From assembly GCA_034336665.1 (NCBI GenBank), contig CM067572.1:2845786-2909785 (forward strand): a stretch of 64,000 nucleotides of DNA, written 5' to 3'. Made by a program: the position numbers and the translations under genes. Every line of letters begins with the position of its first letter. Positions within the stretch are counted from its first letter, which is position 1. Below the pieces are notes generated by a model, which worked only from the letters and a program-made list of their open reading frames with translations, ran no database searches and was not told the DNA's origin. Of the stretch, positions 11,513 to 24,014 are shown one piece after another. The stretch is from Luscinia megarhynchos (taxonomy: Eukaryota > Chordata > Aves > Passeriformes > Turdidae).

Positions 11513-12806
11513 ATTATTATCCTAAAAATATCACAATTTAATGTGAATTTTACATAGATCAGCACCAGAGAGGTTCATACAAACTTGTCTAAGAAAAATA
11601 TCAACTCACTTATAGATTATTTCTGTTTAAAACTCCTACAAAGCTAAAACTGAAAGGGTTTCTAATTTGTGTCAGGCACCCTCAGATATTAAAGCCCCTT
11701 TTTGTGACTGTTTTGATGTTGTTGGTTGTTTTTGTTTTTTTTAATTAAGTTCTCTATTTTTGTTACAATGGGCAGTGAAAGCAGGAAAAACCTGTGACAC
11801 AACATTTGGCCTTTCACATCACTTCATAAAGGAACATGTTTGATATGAAGATAGAATCTACCCACATAATATCCCTTTGTACAGTTTAAGAGTGACACAT
11901 TTCAGAGGCTACACTTGACTAGAAGAAAACACATTTCATTGTTCACCTTGTGCTGATATGATCTGCAATCCATGAGATGATGTGAAGGGAAGGCAGGGTC
12001 AGAAGAACTGTGTGACTTAAGCTGAGACGAAAACAAAACCTTCAGTAAAAGTAAATAAATCATTACTAAAGCAAAGTATTAAAAACTGCACAGGAAAAAT
12101 TCAATTAAAAAACTCAGTGGTTATCACTGTACATAAATAATGCAAGAAAGTCTCAGGAGATATAAAATGGTACAAAACAGTGGTTTGAAATTATTTTGAG
12201 AAGGTAATGGAAAATAATTTTGGCTGGGATTGTTTAAAATGTTTTCTACAAGATCCTATGGTCATATTTAGGTATCAGTAGATATTATTTGAATTTGCTT
12301 TGACATCAGTACTTTGGAGAACAATATATGAAAATTTACAATATGGAAATTTACAATATAGAAAATTACAAATGTTTGGATACAGACTGGGTTTCTAAGG
12401 AAAGATCAGTGCTACTCACCTACTGGTTTTTCCTTATTTCTTTTTTTTTCCCTCTGAAAGAACTAGTTTCTTAGAAGGGAAAATGAGATCAATCTAATCT
12501 ATCTGGACTTCAGTAAAACACCTGATTAATGGCCACGCTGGAAATTACCCATTAAAGCAGTGTAGATGAGGATCAGCACAAAAAATGAGGGTGGCCCAAA
12601 CCCATCTGAAAGAGACAGAGGAGAGGACTGAGGAGTTCAGGCTGAATTTCCCCCTGGCAGCAGGGATTTATTAATTTTGATGCCTTACCTAGGGAATCAC
12701 TGCCCACCCACAGGATTCCTGCAGGTGAATCCAGGGATGTGCAGAGGTGTTTAACCATGGAGCATTCCCAAAGAATGAGAGCACATAAACTGTGACCAGG
12801 ATCACA
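11513..12806. other. Unique non-coding DNA
   Basis: This stretch contains a three-copy 16-bp tandem repeat (AAATTTACAATATGG-like) at 12330-12370. Nothing else is identifiable. Confidence 0.5.
12330..12370 (+). repeat. Short 16-bp tandem repeat, 2.6 copies
   Basis: GAAAATTTACAATAT repeats twice with small changes and is followed by a partial third copy. The array is AT-rich. Confidence 0.75.
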
Positions 12807-12812
12807 TTCATC

Positions 12813-13379
12813 TGCGGGGGTTGGTTGTTGGATGGTCGCTGGACAGACTCAGGAGTTACTATTTTCTGTTCTTCAGGTTTGTATTTTATTATAAGGTATG
12901 GGTGTAAGAGAGAGAGTAGAGCATGGAGAGTGATAAGAGCAAGGGGGTAAGAGAGCTAAGAGAGAGAGATTAGAGATCAGAGGTAAGAGGTAATAAGTAA
13001 GAGAGTGATTTTCCATTTACAATCCAATAAGTATTCTTCTATGATGAATATTCTAATTTCCAATAACCAACGTAATGCAATATACTAATTTCCTAATATT
13101 TGCGTGCAACCTATAGGAACTACTAAATTCCCATGTTTTATGGCTTTCTTATCTGTCACCCTTATCTTCAGACCTTTCCTGCCAGGCTTGGGACAGGATG
13201 TCTGTTGGTTCTTTGGTATTTGTGGCATTTGGTATCATCCAAACAAAGGAAGAGGCCTCAAACCTTCACATAACTATTTTCAGTGTCTTATGTCAAGGAC
13301 TGCTAACATCTCTATTTCATCTATTTTTTCAGAACTACTTGCTAGGCACTCATAAGATTTTGCTATTCCCTCCCCAACA
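12813..13379 (-). mobile_element. Solo LTR of an endogenous retrovirus (6-bp TSD)
   Basis: This 567-bp sequence begins TG and ends CA. It is flanked by a perfect 6-bp direct repeat TTCATC at 12807-12812 and 13380-13385. Read on the minus strand it starts TGTTGGGGAGGG, a typical avian LTR start, and its terminal inverted repeat is short and imperfect (TGTTGGGG against TGCGGGGG). The minus strand has a pyrimidine-rich tract (complement of about 12903-13005), then an AATAAA polyadenylation signal at 12885-12890, then a GAGTCTGTCC-type U5 region up to the CA end. No gag, pol or env remains on either side, so this is a solo LTR left by recombination between the two LTRs. A 6-bp duplication is usual for ERVK (class II) elements. 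That class is an inference. Confidence 0.9.
12885..12890 (-). terminator. Polyadenylation signal AATAAA inside solo LTR
   Basis: TTTATT on the plus strand reads AATAAA on the LTR sense (minus) strand. It lies about 72 bp before the LTR 3' end, a normal position for the R-region signal of a retroviral LTR. Confidence 0.6.
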
Positions 13380-13385
13380 TTCATC

Positions 13386-14336
13386 TTCTTCCTAAAACCA
13401 CCTAGGAATGGAGAAAGGTAGGTGTTGGCCTTTTTATGGCATTGTGGCATGTCAGTCTGTGAGTAATGACTGGGAATAATATTGCACCCAGGGAATTTTA
13501 ATCTCCCTTCCATCTGAAGTTCCTAACTTTATCTGCACCAACAGATTTATATTCCCCACCCAGCCAGGCTCAGCAAATGACAAACCCCGGCATTCAGTTG
13601 CATTAAATGATAATTAGTCAGTCTACCTCTAATCTGATGGTTAATAGATCATGTCAAAGGCTTTCTCATGAAGAAGATTGGATTGGAATTTCATCTCTAG
13701 CATTAACATAATGCATTAGGATAATGGGTCCCAATCCCACACCTGAAGCTTCAAGGAAGTCTGGATATGGAAATCAACCTAAATCCAAGATTTTTGCCTC
13801 AAGTGTCTCACTGTGCAATATGCCAAACCAGAATCAATGTCTTTTTCTCCCCCTGGACTTGGGATAAATTGAGATTTTACATTAATAGTGAATTATATTA
13901 TCTGAGTCAAGCATGACAAGGCAGGATTTTCAAGATTTAACCAAGAATACTGGGGTGAGGAGAGAATCCCAAGGAAGAAATCTGAGGAGTGACTCCATAC
14001 ACATGAATTGCCAGCTCTGCAAATGGGATGGAGCTTCCTGCTTAGCTCCATTCTGCCATTCCAGAGGAACAGCAGACTCCTGTAGGTCTTCAGCCAAACT
14101 TCCCAGCCCAGACAGATGCTCCTGACAAACTATGGAACCCAAACCCACACCTGAGCATCTTTCTTCATTCACAGGCACAGGCTCTCCTGAGCTGGGATTC
14201 TTTGTGGCAACAGGTCTTCTGGAAGCTTTGAGGGTGCCAGCAGCCCAATTTCCACCTTGGACAAGGCATCCCACAGGGAGCTGAGGCTGGTGAGCAAAAG
14301 CAGCTTTGGACAGAGGCAGCAAAGCCACCAGTGTGG
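13386..14336. other. Unique DNA between two solo LTRs
   Basis: No gene or element was recognised. The 132-codon minus-strand frame at 13930-14328 shows no domain. Confidence 0.5.
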
Positions 14337-14340
14337 GAGT

Positions 14341-14995
14341 TGTCTTGGTTTGAAAGACAAGTGTCTGCTAAGAAAGGCAGGAGCATCTCTTTGAAATGGA
14401 AAATGTAAATCTCCTTCCTCCAAATTATTATAATTTTGAAATTAAGGGGCTTTCAGGCAAAGATATGGGAATTAGGAATAACAGTTATTTACTAGGAAAA
14501 TTAAAATAGAAATGCAGTATTACACAGAACAATCCCAAAGCACTGCCAGAGTCAGAATCCAAGCTGACACCCGTCAGTCAGTCAAGGTGTTGGCAGCAGT
14601 CCCATTCAATGGTGGCTGCATCCTCCTGCAGTGGCAGATGTGGTTCAGCTGGAGCAGTGCTCCTGTAGAAGGTGCAGTTTCCTCTGAAGCTCCAGGGATG
14701 ATGTGGAAAGGTCTGGTTTTCCTCTGGAATCCAGTGCAAAGAAGGTGCCTTGGTGTCCAAAACTCTCAGTTTTTCTCTGGGTAGGAAAGGCTTGGCTCCT
14801 CCCCTGGCTGGAGCATCTCCCAGTGGGATGATGGAATTTTATCAGTCATGCCCTGGGACTCCATGGCCATTAACAGGAGATATCTCCTGGAGGGAGGATG
14901 GGCTGTGGAAAGATAAAGACGATTGCCCCAGCTGGTTTAACAGATGGTGATAGAATTCATACTTTTGGTCACATCCTGTACTGCAACCCAAGACA
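14341..14995 (-). mobile_element. Solo LTR of an endogenous retrovirus (4-bp TSD)
   Basis: This 655-bp sequence runs from TGTCTTGGTTTG to CAACCCAAGACA. The ends are inverted repeats (TGTCTTGG perfect, 11 of 12 overall). It is flanked by the 4-bp direct repeat GAGT at 14337-14340 and 14996-14999. The sequence matches my memory of a common passerine LTR with AATTATTATAATTTTGAAAT and AAAGATATGGGAAT near its 3' end. The sense strand is minus: the complement of about 14480-14500 holds a degenerate AATAA(A) signal, and the run to TGTCTTGG is U5. No internal retroviral genes flank it. The 4-bp duplication is typical of class I (gammaretrovirus-like) ERVs. The exact family name needs a library search. 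Confidence 0.9.
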
Positions 14996-14999
14996 GAGT

Positions 15000-17900
15000 G
15001 AAAATCACTTTTCATTCCCGACAGTCCCACATTGCCCTCACACGTCAGCCAAGAACCTGCCTGATGCACAGCAGCGTCGTGTGCAGGATCCACAAAGGAG
15101 CACCAGCCATCAGAATGTGCTGCTGGGATGTTTTTAGGGAGAGCTAACCCCGGGGAGGTTTTGTAACTGTGCCCATGTGCAGCACTGCTGTGATCAGTCA
15201 TCGCTGGTGATAGCGATCACACTGAACACAGCCCACAGTCATTACCTGCATTAATGGATGGCTCTCCAGGGAAAGATAATTTTGTGCTGCCCTTCAGCTT
15301 CCTGAGCTGGTCTCTTCTCCTGGAAGAGACAGCAACACATTTGACACCCTCTCTGCAACCCTCAGTCACTGTGCCTTTGTACATGGAATATCCACCAGGA
15401 ATATTGCTGTGCCCCTGCCACGTGGCTGGGGCTGTGCTGGCCAACCTCCTACCAGACCTGGGTATTTCCAAATGGACCAAAATGTTCCCCTCTATTAAAA
15501 ATTAATCAGTATCAACCCTTCCCTAGAAGTGTTCATGAGGTTGGAATGGACATGGAGCAACCTGGCTTAGTGAAAGGTGTCCTTGACTCAGACACCCAAG
15601 TTTCCTGTCCTACACACCTTCAAAATATACTAAAAAAATAATTTTTACTTGCATTTTGCTAGTAGATAAAACATACTCAAAAAGAACATATTAAAAAAAA
15701 TTAAATTTGTGATGAATAAATTCTAATGTGATTTCTATTCCGGTAAAGCAAGTGTAGAATATAATATAGCATTATAAAACAAGAAATTTTTCTTCCAAAT
15801 AGTATTCTGAAGTGCCTTAAAGATTAGAATACTGTAATCACCCAATTAACTAGCTTATAATGGAAGCGATGAAATATCATATTTAGGAGGCTCAGACAAG
15901 TGAGAGAAGCTGCTTTCCAATGAGATTTTAAAAGATACAGCAAGTCACTGAGGCAGAGAGACTCAGAGGCTGTTCCAGATGGCAGGACCTCTAGAGGAAC
16001 AGGGATTTGCACCAAATGCACTTTTGTGGGACAGCAAAGTGAAGAAATTGTTGTCAAAGTTGTCGAGAGAGGAGACAAGTCAATAAAGGATGACAAAACA
16101 GGATAGAAATGACAATTACAAGATTGACTGAAGAAGATCATGGGTATGAAAGGATTTAAGAAGAGAGAATTATAGTGAAAAAATAAAGGTGAGAAGTGCA
16201 GAAGTGAAAAATTGAAAAAATTGTAGAGCCAAGAGAAAGAGGAATGGGAAAAAAAAAGAGAATGATCTCTTTGTTTTACTGTTTGAGCCAAAGGGGGAAG
16301 AGATCTGTTAAGAGAATTGAAGATTCTCTCCAGAGAAATGGACTTGCAGGGTTTCTCAAGTCACACTTCTCAAAGATTAAGGAGAGAAAAGAGCTGCCAA
16401 AGTGATCTGCACCTTCCCCAGCACTGGGTGAGGAGCATTCCTGGTCCTACACACCCTGGGACACCAAACCAGCAGCATTTCTTATAACATATAGAAATGT
16501 TGTCACCTCTGGGTTTGTTCCAGGTGTGACATTCCACGTGGTCCTCTGGGCTCTGTGGGAATGGTGCCTGCACTGTGCCAGGTGGCTGCTCCCAAAAAAC
16601 AGCTTGGGACTGCTCCCTGTGCGATGTGCCTGGGTTGTGGGAACCCCTGGGGAGGATCCACACAAACAATCAGCCCTGGGAACATCTTCACTGCGCTTGA
16701 GGATTGCTCTGGAGATCCAGAGATGATTATTCAGCAATTCCTTGGCAATCCCAGCACTCGTGAGCTCAAACAGATCTCTCACCTGAGTGCTCAGGGGAAT
16801 TGTCACTGCACACACCTGACTGAGCATCACCCAGGCACTCTTTGTATCCCAGCTGACCACCCTCATTCCATGGGATTAACCCTCTACATTTATCCAGCAG
16901 TTTTATGAACGTTTCTTTTCAGAACAATATCTATATTTAAGAGAATTGCTGCTTTTAAAGAACCTTTAAGAAAAATCCACGCTGTCGTTTCTATCTAAAA
17001 TATTTATACAGCAGGTACAGACTCTGTGAGAATGCTCCTCCACTGCACAGCCACTCTTTGTAAACTCAAAAAATATTTTTAAGAAATAAACAATAGGAAT
17101 ACTAAAAACTCAGTAACAGAAAGAATGGGATGGGTTTGCTCAGCTGGAGCTTTTAGCTCACAGAGAAAGAGCAGGATGAGTTCCTGCACTTTGAATACAG
17201 AATTAAAAATATATTTGAGGGGCTCATGAGGAGCAATTACTGAGATCCAATCTGAACCTTGGTAAATAATGGGAGGAAATTTACATTCTTATTTAAACCA
17301 GTTATTGTTATTACTATTATTTTCACTCTTCCAAATTTGAGAATCAAAAGCTGTGGGTCCCTTTACCATGCACTGTCTTTCCTCAGCAGGAATCTCCACA
17401 GATCAAGCAACTTCCAAAGTCTGGGCTTAGTGAAAAAGGGAATTGATGTTCTATCAAGTGAAGTGCAGCCTTGATCTGGTAAAAAGTTACAAATAGGAGC
17501 AAAGAACTTCATACAAGTAGAGTTATTGATTTCATTTGCTTTGTACTGAATCGATTTCAAGGCAATTTATTCACACAGAGCCCATCTTTTAAAACATTGG
17601 GAATAATCATCATTGTTAAGCTGAAAAGTATTTCAGCATCAAAACGTGGCATCCCTTCAGAAATTAGATGTAAATAGAGAACATATATCTGCTCTAATGT
17701 TGGAGCTGATGAACTTCTCATTCTTTAGGAATGCACAGCTCTGGGTGCATTATGGACTGAGATCTTCAGCATAGAAAACATCTGAAAATATTTTTTCAAT
17801 GCTTCATCTGAAAACTTAATTATTATTAAATGATAAGAAAATAGATTTGCAAATTCAGGGAGCATTATCAAATTAGATGCTAATTCCTTCTATCAGCAAA

Positions 17901-18439
17901 CTGACAAAAGTGTTATTTTGTTATTTGGAGACTGAAATAATCGAAGTATCTACTTTTTGGAACAAAATTTCCCTGTTTTAGAAACACAGCCTCCCCTGCA
18001 GCTGTGCTAACCCTACACACAAACTATCTCCAGCAGACTTCCCCAGAAATAATTTCACAAACTCTCCTCACTCCACAGCTCTGTAGCTCCCAGTGGGCTG
18101 AGGAGAGCTGGGGAAATAAATAAAAAAACAACAAACCAGGAATAACCAAATTTCCCAGCAGTCTCCTCATGCACATCTTAGCAAGAAATTCTGAATGCAC
18201 AGTTGGGGAGACAAGGAATTCTCTTGTTTAAGAGAGCCCCAGGCAGCCTAAAAAGAGAGATTAATGACATGGCTCAGCCAGAGCAGCACAAGTCTAAACT
18301 GCCTCCACTCTTCTGTCTAAAAGTGAATAAAACCTGAGGAAACCTTCACATCACAGTGCTGCAAAGTTGGTTTGCTGCACTCCACAGCCCTACTCATGGT
18401 TTTAGAGAACGAAAGAGAAGCACAGCCAGATAACCAACA
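15000..18439. other. Unique non-coding DNA
   Basis: No element or exon identified. The longest frames are 155 codons on the minus strand (15824-16291, a purine-rich stretch) and overlapping frames at 16370-16908. Their translations have no recognisable domain. The AT-rich 17560-17960 segment is unique. Confidence 0.5.
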
Positions 18440-18750
18440 CCTTCCAGTCTCTAAAGGGGCTCCAGGAGAGCTGGAGAGGGAATTTTTACAAGGATAAGGA
18501 GTGAAAGGACACAGGGAATGGCTACCCACTGCCAGGGGAATGGATAGGTGGGATTTTGGGAAGAATTCCTGGCTGGGAGGGTGGGGAGGGGCTGGGATGG
18601 AATTCCCAGAGCAGCTGTGGCTGCCCCTGGATCCCTGGAATGCCCAAGGCCAGGTTGGAGCACCTGGGACAGTGAAAATGTCCCTGGGGATGGAACTGGA
18701 TGGGATTTAAGGTCCCTTCCAACCCAAACCAGTCTGTCAATCTGTGATTA
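18440..18750 (+). mobile_element. CR1 LINE 3' fragment
   Basis: About 310 bp match the 3' end of a passerine-type CR1. In order it contains CCTTCCAGT(A/C)TCTAAAGGGGC, GGACACAGGGAATGGCTAC, GGTGGGATTTTGGGAAG, GCTGTGGCTGCCCCTGGATC, CCAAGGCCAGGTTGG and GGTCCCTTCCAACCCAAACC, then the terminal octamer-like tail GTCTGTCAATCTGTGATTA. It is 5'-truncated with no ORF2. It is fairly well preserved apart from small deletions, for example a shortened GGTTGGACAGGGCTTGGAGC segment. Confidence 0.93.
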
Positions 18751-21700
18751 TTTGCATTTTCCATAAATGAGGGGAAAAGAGATGAAACACACTGGGGAAA
18801 AAACACTGCTAAACAATGTAGAGATTAAGAAAATGATTCCTCTGTATTTAACTGGAATGAGCTTACTGTAAATCAAAAGCTTAAAAGTTTTAAAGTTGTA
18901 ATTGGATCAGCAGGGCTCTGACAGCTCTCTGGTTTTATGGCACTGTGGATCTAAAAGAATGGCTTTTTCTGAAAAAGAGGCTCACGAGAGACAAGCAGTA
19001 AAAAAGATCTGGCCTGGGATATATTTTCAAAGGAATTTCAAACAGACTATCAATCTCTTAATGCTCCTTTTGTATTATCAGCAAACAGAGCTTCAGTTTA
19101 AACTTCAGAATGCAACCTACCCTACTTTGCCAAGTTTTCCTCAGTGCACCTAAAACCCCATTATTTGACAGATGACAAGGACTTACTTGGTTGTCTGCAG
19201 TGTTTGATTTACACTCTTGACAAGCACAGTCCATTAAATTAGGGGAATGCCAGCCAAAGGGAGTGAAGGAGGATTCCAGAGCTGCAGAGGACAGAGTCCA
19301 AAATAAATAGTGAGCTGTTCACCTCTGCAGCCCAGGCACCCAGCTCACTGCTATCAAGGCTGTTATCTTGCAAAGATAATTATTACAGCTCAGGATAAAG
19401 TTAGAGGCATGTGGCAACCCCAGTTAGTAATTAAGATTCCATGGAGAGCAGCATGCTGAAATTCATAGCAAATGCTTATAACCCTGTCCCTAAAATCCAT
19501 TTATCTAAGTTCCACTGACTTTCATTGGGACTCAGATGTCTAAGCCAGTGAGATGCTTTAGAATAACAAATCCAGAAGGAGCTGCAGATAAAACCCTGGG
19601 CATCTCCAATGCAGAAAGTTCTGCCTTTCCATTCCTGAAGTACAAAATGCCATAAAACATCTGCCCTGAATAACAGCACGAGCCCAAAGCTCTGCTGAGA
19701 TTCTAAATAAAGGGTCAGGCCTTGGGGCATCACCTCACTGCAGCTCTGTGAAGCCTCCTCTTTAAGGGCTGGGGGCCTTTGTAGCTTTTATTATCAATAA
19801 AAATGGCAACAATAAGTTGGGTTTTTCTCCACCTGTGAGCTCCAGGTGAATCCCATCCCTCCCATCAGCATTGCAGGCACGCAGAGGGCACAGGGAAGGG
19901 AAGGCCACCTGTCAAGCAGAAAGAGAACAAGTGCTATTAGGGAGGATTTTACAAAGTGACAATAGCTGGAGCAGCAACAGGGACTGTAAATATGCTTAAA
20001 ATACAGGCAGGAGAGCAGCCTTGGCCAAAAAAAATTAAAAAAAAAAAAAATATATATAACCCTCACAGTAGAAATTACATTAGGGAGATCAAGGACCAAG
20101 TTGTATTTTCAATTTGTACAAAACCTATAGGGCAAATGCATTAAGTGTTTGACAGCCCAACAGAGCTTTGAACTTAGCTTGATCTCATCATTTATATTAT
20201 TATTTTACTACTAGTTGGTAATTAAACTTTTAGCAAAAGCCATTCTATAGCACCAACTCAGGCCAAGGAAAATGTTTGGTTATCAACCTTGTACCCACAT
20301 TGCTGGATATAGGTTAAAAACTATAAATATTGAACAGCCAGAAAATATGACATGTCTTACAAGGGGAAAATACCATGGCTTGAAATATGTATTATTAAAA
20401 GAGAAATAAAAGGGGGTGGTGGGGCATGTGTAATCTAAACTCAGATTATCCATTCAGGGAAAAAAAAAAAAAAGCAGGAAATAAACTAGTGAGGTATGAA
20501 AATAGCCACTAAATCATGTCTTTGCTCTGACCCTCAGAGCTTCCCAAATTTTTGGCACATGTTGTGAATAAACGGTTGCCCAAGAGTCCCAGAGTGGCAC
20601 TGACATCAGCACTGCCCCACAAAACCACCAAACCCAGCTCAAACTTCTGAGTTAATGGATTTGTTTTTAACACACTGCAATATTTGTCCATAATCATGTT
20701 CTCCAATCAAAGCTCTCCCAAGAACATTCCAGTGTTCCACCTACAAATGACCCAATTTAGGAAAGATTACCCTCAGATCTGGAGCAAATTACAAAACTTT
20801 CCTTCAAAAAAGCCACTTCTCTTAAATGGAAGCCTTTCCAACAGTGATTGGTATTCATGGCACGAGCAATGTGACAATAGTTCCAAAGTTTACATTACAG
20901 ATTCAGAACTGGAGATCAAATGCCTGCAGCATCCCTTCCACTGCTTCCAGGTTATCATCCCAGGTGCATTTGTGGAGAAAAACAGAGTCAACAACATCCT
21001 CAGAAAAGAAACCAGGTGTATGCTGTCATCTATTTATAATTGTGATGATTCTCATTCCTGCCAGGGCATTAAAAAGAAACTTTCTAGATTTTTTTGTTGC
21101 TGTTGTTGAATAATTTTTGAATTACATTTTCTCTTAAAATCTTTTTTTTTTCCTCCTTCAGCAAGGAGAAAATTTATCTTTAGTTATGATAAATTGATTG
21201 ATTGATAGATAAATATTACATATTATATGTTTTTGAAGAAACACACGTATTTTTGGCAAAATCCTACCAGGCACTCACAGGAAAAGGATCAAGGTGACAC
21301 AGCCTGATTGATGCTCAAAAAAGGATTATTAAATTCATTTCTTTTGTTATTGGAGCTCACAGACTGCACCTATTGATCTAATCCATTATAAAATGGGGAA
21401 AAATACCCAAATAAAGGAAATACCAACCTCTATTAAATGGGTGCAGCCATTATTGTTAAGACTGAGGTTTTTTCTATCTTTATTCTGAGCTGCTTCAATC
21501 TTCCTTTCAATAAATATGTTGCTTTTTCTCAGTCTCAACTATCAATGACTGCAACTGTTGGTAAAGGTTCATTTTATAATAATTGCTGGTTCTTGAGTAA
21601 AAAAGTATTAGAAACACATGAACTTGGATAAAGGGGAATATTTCACAATAAACTCTGCTGAATCCTTCAACTTGTGGACTTTTTTGCTTAAGTACCACCA

Positions 21701-23937
21701 CTTCTTTGTACAACAGGTCAAATCACTGGGGATGAAGCCTTTGTGCTTTTTTAATTAATTTCCTCATTTATCTTGATGATCTCCCAGATTTACTGAAGCA
21801 ATCTACAAGAGTGTTATTTTAATAAAATTGCTGTCACCATTTCTCTGCCTGGAGTCTCTAACTGAGAATATTGAACAATCTACTGAGGATTTACAAGTTT
21901 AAAACAAATTGGCCAGTTTGCAACTGTTCCAGAATGCTGACACTCATCACCCAGATGCATTCCCTAATCCCAAAATTTATCATGTTTGTGATACCTACAG
22001 AATATTTTATCATATTTATCCTAGAAAACACTTCATAGGTATTTTTAAATTGTATATATATTAAGTATATAGATTTTTTGAATGTATAATTTGCATTTCT
22101 AGGCTGTAGAATTGACCTTAAATGTCTCACTTTGTTTACTAATTATATAGCATTTTCTAATCCTTTCACATTATTGACTTACTTAATTAAGTAGGTTTTG
22201 ATGATTTGTTTATTTCTCTGTGATGAAAGCTGTAGATCTTCCAGACTGATACAAATTTCTTCCCTTAGGGAAGAGTTGCCCCATTTTACCCCTGGTGAAG
22301 CTCTGGCCAGTGGATTCCTGCAGTGCTGTGCTCCAGCTGCAATCCCAGCCCAGACAAACCTCTCATCCTGCAAAAACCTGCATCCTCAGAGGTGATGAAG
22401 CTCATAAAAAAAAAAAAAAGCCTGGCACTTAATAATATCGAAAACTGGATTAATAAAATTAATACAGCTGCACTTTACCAAATTACCATCAGTGCTGCAA
22501 ACCCCGGTGCAGTTTGGGCATTCCCTGGAGAGAGAACTTGGATGTGATTTTAATGAGGGACTAGAGTTGAAATAGGATTTTGTTTCTCATTTGGACACCT
22601 TGCCTTTTAACTCTCCATCACTATTCATTAAGCTTAAAGTGCATTTTTAACCTCTATTCAAAGCCACACTTTAAGGTGAGGTGGTTTCTCCAGAGCCCTC
22701 AGGCAAGAACTGCAAGTCCCTCAAACTGCAGCATCGTCCTGGCAAAAAACCTGCCCAAAAAGGGGAGCACATCAAGGAACTCTTGACATGAAAAAGCAAC
22801 ATTTCACTTCTGTATTCCTTTTTTTTTTCTTTTTTCAGGTAAGTTTTTTTTTTTCCTAGCAGTTATCTTTTTGTCATTACAGTGAGCAGTGCTAGGAAAG
22901 GCACGATCCCACAGAAAAAAAACTTCCTCCAGAAGTCCATAGATTTCAATCTGTCATGGGTGAGTTAATCGGTGCAGAGCCCTGGAGGAAAGTCAGGGAC
23001 TTTAGGCCACGTTTAAAGCCTAAAGAGAAAATTGGTGTTGATCCCAGATCCTGCTGGGAATAGCTGGCTAACTTGAACCAGTGTCTTTATTTTCTGTGCC
23101 CTTCCCTGTGATGAGCACAGGGAATCCAGCTGGAGCTGAGGATGGCTGGATCAGGCATCAGGCTCAGGACAGGGAAAAGAAAAATAAACCCAGCTAAGGG
23201 AAACACATTCACCATCATTCCTGGGGCACCTCCTCCTCCAGCAGGCAGGAGCTGAGCAAAGTTCAAAATCCTCATTGAATCTGGTTTAATTAACACAAAC
23301 TAATTTAATTAATCTGAACACGATGTTTATATTTATTGTTCTATTTTTAAAGGCAGAGGCTGCAAGTGCTAAATTAAATAAATGCAAGTTTCTTTGTTCA
23401 GACTGACAATGGAGCATAACAAGTGAAAGGAACAGACTCTACATCCTAAGCAGCTGTGTCTTAATTTAAAAATAGAGGTAGAATGCCATCTACTTGTTAT
23501 TTCCTTATATTGCTGGCTGAGGGAAAGCAAAGCTCCCACCCTTGGATCACTGCAGGCTTTATTTAAATCTATGCTGTGGCTAATCATCAGTGTCCATGGG
23601 AAAGGAGCAGGATCCATCAAATTATTGCCATGCACCCAACACATCCAATACACCAATTATACAACACAGCCCTGCTCCCCCTTTGCTTCAGGACCCAGGA
23701 ATTTGCAAATTTTGGGAGGTGTGGAGCGACATCTCAGTCATCTCAGTCATCCTGGGGGAGGCTCCAGGAGAACAGCTCGGTCCCCAGATTTCCAGGGTGG
23801 GTCAGAGTTGTTATCAAATGCAGGCACAGGGTTGTTGTTCCTCTTGTTGTTGTTCCTCTGAGTCAAATCTCAGAGCCCAACCTCACCAGGGAAATCTGCA
23901 GGGGGCTCCTGTAAACCCCTAAAGTCACAGGGTGATC
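18751..23937. other. Unique non-coding DNA
   Basis: No exon or named repeat could be supported. Low-complexity spots include an A/TA run near 20034-20058, an A run at 20461-20474, an A run at 22406-22419 and T-rich stretches at 22820-22856. The 141-codon frame at 20684-21109 and the frame overlapping it show no domain. Confidence 0.5.
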
Positions 23938-24014
23938 CTGGGGGTGGAAATGTCCCTGCCCATGGAGTTGGGTGGGCTTTAAGGTCCCTTCCAACCCAAA
24001 CCATCCTGTGATTC
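23938..24014 (+). mobile_element. CR1 LINE 3' terminal fragment
   Basis: Only the last 75-80 bp of CR1 remain: TGTCCCTGCCCATGG, GGGCTTTAAGGTCCCTTCC and AACCCAAACCATCCTGTGATTCC. The preceding 200 bp, with small GTTGTT and TCTCAGTCA repeats, does not look like CR1. Confidence 0.88.

Noticed and set aside
16370..16908. Overlapping frames with Cys-rich stretch, considered as a retroviral gag zinc finger
   Set aside because: The cysteine spacing does not match the C-x2-C-x4-H-x4-C knuckle, and no LTR borders surround it.
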